Shown here in pieces: positions 57,670-64,000 of a stretch of DNA of 64,000 nt (its first letter is position 1; every line of letters starts with the position of its first letter). Origin of the DNA: Shuttleworthella satelles DSM 14600. Its GTDB lineage: Bacteria; Bacillota; Clostridia; Lachnospirales; Lachnospiraceae. The stretch covers positions 124,001-188,000 of the forward strand of contig NZ_GG665867.1 in the NCBI RefSeq assembly GCF_000160115.1, in the 5' to 3' direction. Position numbers and translations under genes: made by a program. The notes under the pieces were generated by a model. That model worked only from the letters and a program-made list of their open reading frames with translations. It did not search any database and was not told the origin of the DNA.

Positions 57670-59616
57670 TTAGTACAGCTTAGCACCTGCAGGGATGTGG
57701 TTATCAACCATGAGAAGGTGAAGTTCTTCCTCATCGCTGTCCTTCTTATTGTTTACTGCAGAAAGCAGCATACCACAGGACTCAATACCCATCATTGCTC
57801 TAGGTGGAAGGTTTGTGATTGCGATCAGAGTCTTTCCAACCAGCTCTTCAGGCTCATAATAAGCGTGAATACCAGAAAGGATCGTTCTGTCTGTGCCTGT
57901 TCCATCATCCAGTGTGAACTGAAGAAGCTTCTTGGACTTTGCAACAGCCTCACAAGCCTTAACCTTAACTGCTCTGAAATCAGACTTGCTGAAGGTATCG
58001 AAGTCTACTTCTTCCTCAAACAGAGGCTCGATCTTCACATTGGAGAAGTCGATCCTGTTATTTGGAGTGAAGAATCCATTATTGTCAGATGCTGCTTCGT
58101 CGTTCTTTTTGTCCTTATGTACTTGAGTGTTATCCCTACGATCGCTCTTGAGTGTCGGGAATAGAAGAACATCGCGAATGGCTGGGCTATCGGTCAAAAG
58201 CATCACAAGACGGTCAATCCCGTAGCCGATGCCGCCTGTAGGAGGCATGCCGATCTCCATGGCATTTAAGAAATCCTCATCCGTGTGGTTGGCCTCCTCG
58301 TCACCGGCTGCTGCCAGGGCATCCTGCTCCGCGAAACGCTCTCTCTGATCAATGGGGTCATTGAGTTCGGAGTAAGCATTGCACATCTCGCGGCCATAGA
58401 TATAGAGTTCGAAGCGCTCTACCTTGGACGGGTCTTTGGTGCTCTTCTTGGTCAAAGGAGAGATCTCCACAGGGTGATCCATGATAAAAGTGGGCTGGAT
58501 CAAAGACTCCTCGCAATTCTCCTCGAAGAAGAGATTGATGATATCCCCCCTCTTGTGATGGGGCTCATAAGCGATGTGATGCTCATCAGCCAGCTTCCGG
58601 GCCTCCTCCAGAGTCTTCACCTGATCGAAGTCAATCCCCGTCTTCTCCCTGATGGCGTCAATCATCGTCAGACGGCAAAAGGGCTTGCCCAGGTCAATCT
58701 CAGTCCCCTGGTAAGTGATCCTGGTACTGCCGCAGACCTTCTCAGCCAGATAGCGGAACATGGACTCCGTCAGTTCCATCATTCCGTTATAGTCAGTGTA
58801 AGCCTGGTAGAGTTCCATGAGCGTAAACTCAGGGTTATGCCGGGTGTCAACACCCTCATTACGAAAGACGCGGCCGATCTCGTAGACGCGCTCCATGCCG
58901 CCCACAATCAGCCTCTTTAAGTAGAGTTCCAGGGAGATACGGAGTTTAACATCCTCGTCGAGGGCATTGTAATGGGACTCAAAGGGACGCGCTGCTGCCC
59001 CACCGGCATTTGATACCAGCATGGGGGTCTCAACCTCCATGAAATCGCGGCCATCCAGGAAATTGCGGATCTCCTTTATGATCTGGGATCTCTTGACAAA
59101 GGTATCCTTGACCTCTGGGTTCATGATCAGGTCCACATATCTCTGCCGGTAGCGGGTATCCGTATCCGTCAAGCCGTGGAATTTCTCCGGCAAGGGCTGC
59201 AGGGATTTGGACAAAAGCGTCACTTGACTGGCATGAACGGAAATCTCTCCCATCCTGGTGCGGAAAACCACCCCGACAACACCCAGGATATCCCCCACAT
59301 CGTACTTCTTGAAAAGCGCGTAGTCCTCCTGACCCAGATCATCACGAGTCACATAGATCTGCATGTCTCCCTTGAGGTCACGAATATTGGCAAATGAGGC
59401 CTTGCCCATGACCCGCTTAAACATCATACGGCCTGCAATCTTGACCTCTTTTCCCTCCAACTCCTCAAAATGCTCGCGGATATCGACACTGTGATGTGTC
59501 TGATCGAACTTTGTGATCACAAAGGGATCCCTGCCCATCTCCCGCAGCATGGCGACCTTCTCGCGGCGCACCTTCCTGAGCTGGTTGGTATCCTGCTTCT
59601 TATTCTGCTCTTCCAT
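57670..59616 (-). CDS. lysS: Lysyl-tRNA synthetase with C-terminal tRNA-binding domain
   Basis: A 648-residue class II enzyme that charges tRNA-Lys. The anticodon-binding OB domain (about 55-165) includes [20 protein letters not shown]. Motif 1 is near [20 protein letters not shown], motif 2 is [20 protein letters not shown] and motif 3 ends [20 protein letters not shown]. After residue about 505 an acidic linker leads to a tRBD/EMAP-II-like domain ([54 protein letters not shown]), normally seen on MetRS or as a free protein. The 3' part appears lower in GC than the rest. The start follows AAGGAGAGATT. Downstream of greA, with its own terminator. Confidence 0.95.
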   Translation of the reverse strand: MEEQNKKQDTNQLRKVRREKVAMLREMGRDPFVITKFDQTHHSVDIREHFEELEGKEVKIAGRMMFKRVMGKASFANIRDLKGDMQIYVTRDDLGQEDYALFKKYDVGDILGVVGVVFRTRMGEISVHASQVTLLSKSLQPLPEKFHGLTDTDTRYRQRYVDLIMNPEVKDTFVKRSQIIKEIRNFLDGRDFMEVETPMLVSNAGGAAARPFESHYNALDEDVKLRISLELYLKRLIVGGMERVYEIGRVFRNEGVDTRHNPEFTLMELYQAYTDYNGMMELTESMFRYLAEKVCGSTRITYQGTEIDLGKPFCRLTMIDAIREKTGIDFDQVKTLEEARKLADEHHIAYEPHHKRGDIINLFFEENCEESLIQPTFIMDHPVEISPLTKKSTKDPSKVERFELYIYGREMCNAYSELNDPIDQRERFAEQDALAAAGDEEANHTDEDFLNAMEIGMPPTGGIGYGIDRLVMLLTDSPAIRDVLLFPTLKSDRRDNTQVHKDKKNDEAASDNNGFFTPNNRIDFSNVKIEPLFEEEVDFDTFSKSDFRAVKVKACEAVAKSKKLLQFTLDDGTGTDRTILSGIHAYYEPEELVGKTLIAITNLPPRAMMGIESCGMLLSAVNNKKDSDEEELHLLMVDNHIPAGAKLY

Positions 59617-59777
59617 AATCTCTCCTTATATGAACCGGGAATTTATAATCGTGACGGAAGATTTCATCTCCATGAATGAAGCCGACCGCCATAATTCGTC
59701 GCTGCATATCCCGCAGGCGCGAATATGGTGGCCGGCCTTCTCTTTCGGCCCTGATGACCTGTCTCTGATCTTTCCCT

Positions 59778-60260
59778 TTATTCGTCATGTGAAATGGACA
59801 GGATCTTGTACTTGAAGCTTCCTGCCTCTGTCTCAACGGTAACTGTTTCGCCTGCCTTGTGGTGAAGGATGGCCGCCCCTACGGGAGACTCATTGGAGAT
59901 CTTTCCGCCCAGGCTGTTGACCTCTGTCGAACCCACAATCTTGTAGGTCAGTTCCTCATCGTACTCCAGATCCAAAAGGGTTACGGTGGAGCCGATATTG
60001 ACAATGGACTTGTCCACGATATCGTCCGCAATCTCTGCATTTTTTAAGATCTTTGTGATCTCATTGATCCGGTTCTCGATCTGCCGCTGCTCCTCCTTGG
60101 CCGCCTCATACTCGGCATTCTCGGACAGGTCTCCCTGCTCACGCGCCTCAGCGATATCTCTGGAATTCGCCTTACGCTTATTAGTCTTCAGATCCTCAAG
60201 CTCTGCCTCTAACTTCTGCAGACCCTCATAGGTCATCAGATTCTTTTTTGCTTCTGCCAT
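59778..60260 (-). CDS. greA: Transcription elongation factor GreA
   Basis: A 160-residue protein. The N-terminal coiled coil (MTYEGLQKLEAELEDLKTNK, ARE-Q-GDLSENAEYEAAKEEQ) carries the acidic tip DLSENAEY that reaches into the RNA polymerase channel and stimulates cleavage of backtracked RNA. The C-terminal FKBP-like domain is present (GSTEVNSLGGKISNESPVGA, AILHHKAGETVTVETEAGSF). It precedes lysS by 161 bp on the same strand, a common Clostridial gene order. Confidence 0.97.
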   Translation of the reverse strand: MAEAKKNLMTYEGLQKLEAELEDLKTNKRKANSRDIAEAREQGDLSENAEYEAAKEEQRQIENRINEITKILKNAEIADDIVDKSIVNIGSTVTLLDLEYDEELTYKIVGSTEVNSLGGKISNESPVGAAILHHKAGETVTVETEAGSFKYKILSISHDE

Positions 60261-60314
60261 GATCTCTCCTCACCCGGGCTCCTGCCCCCTTGCACGCTCT
60301 CGCCCGCATCTCAT

Positions 60315-60343
60315 AAAAATACCCCTACGCGTAAGCACAGGGT
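60315..60343 (-). terminator. Possible weak terminator between dusB and greA
   Basis: On the minus strand ACCCT...AGGGGT with an inner TACGCGTA palindrome is followed by ATTTTTATG. The stem is short. It would end the coaX-dusB side before greA. Confidence 0.35.
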
Positions 60344-60551
60344 TATATATGCTCAAAATTATAGGAAGATGCCAAACAAATGTCAAGATAGCGTTCCCGG
60401 GCCGATTGAGTACGGGCGTTCCCTGACCGCCTCGATCCCGATGGTCCCGATTGATCTCCTCTCGACGCTCACGGGCTGCCACTATCACAATGATATACCT
60501 CGTGTCTTTATCTCTATCGGTCTCCTCCAGATACACACAAACCGCCAGGCT

Positions 60552-61577
60552 TCACGAAAGGCCAAAGTACGCCCGAAACAGCTGCTCCAGGTCCTCGTAG
60601 GTCTCCACATCGTTGACCATGCCCCTGAGCCTGGCCGACCTGGGATAGCCCGCTGTATACCAGGCGGCCTGCTTTCGCATCTCCCGGATTCCTAAATATT
60701 CCCCCTTCAGATCGCACATCATCCTGGCCTGGCGCAGCATTGTGTCGCACATCTCCTGAGGACCGGGTTTGACAGGCTCCTCTCCCTCCTGATAGAAGTG
60801 GAGGATTTGCCTGAAAATCCAGGGATTTCCCTGGGCCGCGCGGGCGATCATGTAAGCGTCCACTCCGGTCTGCTCATACATGGCCTGCACATCGGCCGGA
60901 CTCTTGATATCGCCGTTTCCAATGACCGGGATAGAGACTGCTTGCTTGACTCTTGCGATCTGCTCCCAATCAGCCGCCCCCATATAGAACTGATCTCTGG
61001 TCCTCCCATGAACCGCCACCGCCGCCGCCCCGGACTCCTGGGCGATATGTGCCATCTCCACAGCATTGATCGTGTCCGGGCTGACTCCCAGACGAATTTT
61101 GACGGTCAGGGGCTTATGAATGGCGCCTGCCACGGCCTCGATAATCTGCCCCGCCAGAAGCGGATTCCTGAGCAGGGCCGACCCGTCTCCGTTATTGAAG
61201 ACCTTTGGGACCGGGCAGCCCATATTGATATCTAAGATGTCCCAGTGCAGGTCTTCGATTTGTCTGGCCTGTTCCGCCATAATGACAGGGTCAGACCCAA
61301 AAATCTGCAGGGAAACCGGCCGTTCCTCGTCCGAAACCTTCAGGAGCTCCTTCGTATTTCTGTTCTTGTAGGCAATCGCCTTGGCAGAGACCATCTCGGT
61401 ACAGACAAGCCCCGCCCCCTGCTCGTGACAGAGCAGACGAAAAGGGAGGTCACTCACCCCCGCCATCGGCCCCAAGATCAGATTATTGGCCAGATTGACA
61501 CTGCCGATGGTCAGAGGATGAATCACTGCATTTTCTCTCCCATCCTTCCTTTCCTTCGCCTGTGCCCTCTCTGTCAT
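60552..61577 (-). CDS. dusB: tRNA-dihydrouridine synthase (DusB type)
   Basis: A 341-residue FMN-dependent reductase that turns uridine into dihydrouridine in tRNA D-loops. LILGPMAGVSDLPFRLLCHE opens the barrel, CTEMVSAKAIAYKN, DINMGCPVPKVFNNGDGSAL (catalytic-cysteine segment), VHGRTRDQFYMGAADWEQIA and VIGNGDIKSPADVQAM follow. The C-terminal RNA-binding helical domain begins near 250. The first 15 residues (TERAQAKERKDGREN) are poorly conserved in type, so a start a few codons further in is possible. Downstream of coaX, separated by a repeat-containing gap. Confidence 0.93.
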   Translation of the reverse strand: MTERAQAKERKDGRENAVIHPLTIGSVNLANNLILGPMAGVSDLPFRLLCHEQGAGLVCTEMVSAKAIAYKNRNTKELLKVSDEERPVSLQIFGSDPVIMAEQARQIEDLHWDILDINMGCPVPKVFNNGDGSALLRNPLLAGQIIEAVAGAIHKPLTVKIRLGVSPDTINAVEMAHIAQESGAAAVAVHGRTRDQFYMGAADWEQIARVKQAVSIPVIGNGDIKSPADVQAMYEQTGVDAYMIARAAQGNPWIFRQILHFYQEGEEPVKPGPQEMCDTMLRQARMMCDLKGEYLGIREMRKQAAWYTAGYPRSARLRGMVNDVETYEDLEQLFRAYFGLS

Positions 61578-61649
61578 CCGTCCTCCTCTTCTCTTTTATG
61601 TCTTGAGCGACCCGTTCACAAATTGCATCAGCGATCCCGTTCGTCCCCG

Positions 61650-61805
61650 ACATCAACCATTCCTCTTACCTATGCCATCAGACAGCCCTCTCGCATGCGC
61701 CATTAGCCATTCCTCTTGCATACGCCATCAGGCAGTCCTCTCGCATGCGCCATCAGCCATTCCTCTTGCATACGCCATCAGGCAGTCCTCTCGCATACCC
61801 AATCA
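61650..61805. repeat. Alternating 25-bp tandem repeat between coaX and dusB
   Basis: Two related half-units, CATGCGCCATCAGCCATTCC+TCTTG and CATACGCCATCAGGCAGTCC+TCTCG, alternate for about six copies, the last four nearly identical. The remainder of the 368-bp gap (61578-61945) holds no gene; an 8-bp or longer open frame in it has no ribosome site. Units are contiguous with no spacers, so it is not a CRISPR. Confidence 0.85.
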
Positions 61806-61945
61806 ACCGCCGAATCCGCCTGCTCTCCCGCAGTCCCTATTTCCTATCCCCGGTCGGTTTTGTTATCTTTCTGACTGCCGCTTTTCATATACCATCTCAT
61901 ATGCAGCTGCCGTCATATACAGCGGGTTCATATGTCAAATACCCT

Positions 61946-62728
61946 CTATTTTTGAACCCGTCTTCTCTGCTTCTGATATATGATCTTTAATCCCAGCAAA
62001 GTCAGGTTGGGATCATAGATATCTATACAGTCGGTCTCCTTGGCGATCATCCCCCCCAGGCCGCCGGTAGCGATGACTTTGACCTTCTGATAACCGGACG
62101 CGCGGATCATCTCCCTGACGATATACTCGGTCTGGCCGATCTGTCCGAAGATCAAGCCCGCCTGCATGGAGGAAATGGTTTCTTTTGCAAGAATACTCTT
62201 TGGCTTAGTCAGCTCCACCTCGGGCAGCTTGGCCGCCCTTTCCCAGAGAGCTGAGGCGGAGATGCGAATCCCCGGTGCTATGACTGCCGCCTCAAAGGCC
62301 CCGTCGTCTCCAATCAGGTCATAGGTGGTCGCCGTTCCATAATCCAAAACCAGACAGGGGCCTCCGTAGATCTCATAGGCCCCGGCAGCGTCCACAATGC
62401 GGTCTGCGCCGATCTGCTTCGGATTCTCCGTGACGATCCTGATGCCTGTCTTAATGCCGGCCTCTACCAGAAGCGGATGAATTCCGAAATATTTGTAGAT
62501 GCCGTTGATTAAAGAGTAGTTGATTTTTGGTACAACCGAGGACAGGATACAATCCTCGACAGAGGAGGGATTCATCCCATTGTACTGCAGAATATCTGTC
62601 AGAATCACCCCGTACTCATCACTGGTCCGGTCTGATCGGGTCGTCATCCGGTAGGGCCCCCTCATCTCCTCACCGTCAAAAACTCCCAGAGTAATATTTG
62701 TGTTTCCAGCATCAACGCAAAGCAACAT
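61946..62728 (-). CDS. coaX: Type III pantothenate kinase
   Basis: A 260-residue enzyme for the first step of coenzyme A synthesis. The start MLLCVDAGNTNITLGVFDGE follows GAGGAAATTGC. ASKHA motifs: DAGNTNITLGVF (phosphate 1), IGADRIVDAAGAYEIYGGPC, LVLDYGTATTYDLIGDDGAF (phosphate 2) and VIATGGLGGMIAKETDCIDI (adenosine region). It works as a dimer, usually potassium-dependent, and is not inhibited by CoA. BirA lies two genes upstream, a common pairing in Bacillota. Confidence 0.96.
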   Translation of the reverse strand: MLLCVDAGNTNITLGVFDGEEMRGPYRMTTRSDRTSDEYGVILTDILQYNGMNPSSVEDCILSSVVPKINYSLINGIYKYFGIHPLLVEAGIKTGIRIVTENPKQIGADRIVDAAGAYEIYGGPCLVLDYGTATTYDLIGDDGAFEAAVIAPGIRISASALWERAAKLPEVELTKPKSILAKETISSMQAGLIFGQIGQTEYIVREMIRASGYQKVKVIATGGLGGMIAKETDCIDIYDPNLTLLGLKIIYQKQRRRVQK

Positions 62729-62911
62729 AGCAATTTCCTCAGTGACAACAGAAAATGATCCTGCTGTCCCCTCTCCTGTTCTTCCTCTCACTCCGCTCAA
62801 TTTGATCACTAAATTTGATTATGAAAGGATTCCTTCTCTGACTGCAACTTTCCAACTGTCTCATGAGGCAGTCGAACTCTTCTGTTTATCGTATGCCCTG
62901 TAACGAATTTC

Positions 62912-63259
62912 TTACGCTTCCTCAGGGACTGCCTGTCCCAGCCGTGTGACCTTATAGTAGTTCTCTAAAGATTCCAGAAGTTCCCTCCGCTTGCGCTGCA
63001 TTTCTCTGATCTTAAGCCCGCTCCCGATCTCGTCAAAGAGGGCGTCATCCTCCCTGTGATCAGCGCGAATCAGCAGGTCTCCATCCGGTGTGAAGACCAG
63101 CTCTATCTCTCCGCTGACCTCCGAGCTGTACATCACACACATAATCTTCAGATCCTCTTGAATGCCCTTGGGCAGAGAGGCAAATTCCGGATTGAAATAG
63201 AATTTCCTGCTGTAGGAACTTGCTCCACAGAGAACAGTCCCCCTCGTTATATCCGCCAT
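62912..63259 (-). CDS. Small hypothetical protein (115 aa; DUF6145-like)
   Basis: The start MADITRGTVLCGASSYSRKF follows AAGGGTGAAAA; a longer reading (from 63328) lacks a ribosome site. The pattern KFYFNPEFASLPKGIQEDLK, IMCVMYSSEVSGEIELVFTP and FDEIGSGLKIREMQRKRREL matches my memory of DUF6145, a Lachnospiraceae family of unknown function. Soluble, ends VPEEA. It lies between birA and coaX on the same strand, probably co-transcribed with them. Confidence 0.7.
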   Translation of the reverse strand: MADITRGTVLCGASSYSRKFYFNPEFASLPKGIQEDLKIMCVMYSSEVSGEIELVFTPDGDLLIRADHREDDALFDEIGSGLKIREMQRKRRELLESLENYYKVTRLGQAVPEEA

Positions 63260-63418
63260 TTTTTCACCCTTCATCTGTTTTTTCATTGATCCCGAGATGA
63301 CATGCATCCGCCCCTCCAAAAGCGACACATCTCTCGGACATATCCAATCATTCCGGGTAGCTCATCTCATTCCGGGCAGCTCATCACAATTCCTATCCGC
63401 TCCCCAGAGGCACATAGC

Positions 63419-64000
63419 TCAGACATAGCCATAGAGCCCGCGCACATGAACCTCACCGGAATTAATCATTCGGCGTCTTCCCTCGCTTTCAACAATCAGT
63501 TCTCCCCGGCTGTTGACTCCCCGGCAAATGCCCTCATAGGCCCCGGCCGGATCCATAACCCTGACCCTCTGTTCCCGATTGACCAGACGTTCATTGTAAT
63601 CCGAGAGAAAGAATTCCAAATCGGCCGTCTGCGAAAACTCCCGGTAGAGGTCGGAAAAATGCTCCCAAATGGACCGAATCAGCTTTCTGCGGCTGATATG
63701 AGAAATACCGGCACGATCACCCGTCTCCCGGTTGTCCGCATGCACAGATTCCCTGTGCCCAAAATCTGCTCCTTCCCGCAGGAGAACCGCCTCATCTAAG
63801 GAGATCGCCTTGTCTGCGATCTGCGGGTCGTAGCTTCTCTGGTGAACATTGATCCCAATGCCGACAAGCACATAGCGGGCTCTGCCCCCCTCGGCCGCCA
63901 TCTCTGTCAGAATGCCTGCCGCTTTCCTGCCCGCGATCACAATATCGTTGGGCCATTTGATCCGGCTTTCAATTCCTGTCTCCTCCTCAATTGCGAGGAC
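63419..64000 (-). CDS. birA: Biotin--[acetyl-CoA-carboxylase] ligase, C-terminal part
   Basis: The 3' part (about 193 codons) of a gene entering from the right edge. RIKWPNDIVIAGRKAAGILT carries the W-P-N-D motif and the catalytic lysine segment of biotin protein ligases; ARYVLVGIGINVHQRSYDP follows. A C-terminal SH3-like domain is present (REQRVRVMDPAGAYEGICRG, VNSRGELIVESEGRRRMI, NSGEVHVRG). It attaches biotin to carboxylase carrier domains; whether an N-terminal repressor domain exists cannot be seen. Confidence 0.93.
   Translation of the reverse strand, partial: VLAIEEETGIESRIKWPNDIVIAGRKAAGILTEMAAEGGRARYVLVGIGINVHQRSYDPQIADKAISLDEAVLLREGADFGHRESVHADNRETGDRAGISHISRRKLIRSIWEHFSDLYREFSQTADLEFFLSDYNERLVNREQRVRVMDPAGAYEGICRGVNSRGELIVESEGRRRMINSGEVHVRGLYGYV

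Noticed and set aside
59600-59836. 78-codon minus-strand frame between greA and lysS
   Set aside because: Overlaps both genes at its ends and is rich in Arg, typical of a shadow frame.
60270-60536. 88-codon minus-strand frame between dusB and greA
   Set aside because: Arg-rich, no ribosome site, and it covers the candidate terminator.
61650-61805. Possible CRISPR array
   Set aside because: No spacers; alternating tandem units and no cas genes.

Overview
The window looks like a chromosomal segment of a strictly anaerobic Bacillota, most likely a moderately high-GC (about 55 % by eye) member of the Lachnospiraceae. Reasons: dense low-overlap operons with strong GGAGG ribosome binding sites, a dnaE-pfkA pair, a long-form hpf, a type III pantothenate kinase, a GGGtGRT/NifU-like pair typical of anaerobic Clostridia, and several small Lachnospiraceae-type hypothetical proteins. 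I saw no rRNA, tRNA or CRISPR array, although tRNAs are hard to exclude by reading.

Layout. 1-15.2 kb is housekeeping, almost all on the minus strand: a partial RelQ-type alarmone synthetase, a SpoU/TrmH methyltransferase, pfkA, dnaE, a CPBP protease, the GGGtGRT/NifU-like pair, a Nudix hydrolase, murF, ddl, a TPR-type regulator and hpf. 15.4-22.2 kb holds an SDR, small regulators, a Dabb protein, a GH13 amylase, an ArsC-like protein that has lost its cysteine, and a MATE exporter. 22.3-26.6 kb (minus) is a three-gene cluster: a membrane protein, a radical SAM maturase with a 39-bp tandem repeat inside it, and directly abutting it a DUF2207-like membrane protein with a Cys-Ala-Cys-Ala-Cys-Ala-Cys tail that looks like the maturase substrate. 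26.9-30.4 kb (plus) has an MBL-fold protein, a CdaR-type regulator and a GntP permease. 30.5-32.7 kb (minus) has a LacI-type regulator fused to a double SIS domain, and a rhomboid protease.

32.9-40.7 kb (plus) is the most intriguing part: a seven-gene operon behind a dyad-rich leader. It encodes an FMN/FeS/FAD reductase of the 2,4-dienoyl-CoA/2-enoate reductase family, a CooC/AcsF-like ATPase, two subunits of a 2-hydroxyacyl-CoA dehydratase / benzoyl-CoA reductase-type enzyme, its ATP-dependent activase, a 55-residue membrane protein and a protein resembling the N-terminal half of the acetyl-CoA synthase beta subunit without the A-cluster part. The gene products suggest an ATP-driven, low-potential reduction or dehydration of a CoA thioester of unknown identity. 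Next comes a GH43-type glycosidase / GPH symporter / AraC regulator locus (40.7-45.6 kb).

45.7-57.5 kb is a lower-GC accessory island: an IS30 remnant, a MATE gene split cleanly by an IS3-family element (3-bp target duplication), frameshifted and truncated genes, an AbiE type IV toxin-antitoxin pair with a well-formed operator, a Schlafen/AlbA-type ATP-binding protein with repeated ACCGACAT motifs, an internally deleted tyrosine recombinase, an XRE-AbrB regulator and an acyltransferase. The island ends near lysS, whose lower-GC 3' part encodes an extra tRNA-binding domain. 57.7-64 kb returns to housekeeping genes on the minus strand (lysS, greA, dusB, coaX, a small hypothetical, partial birA).
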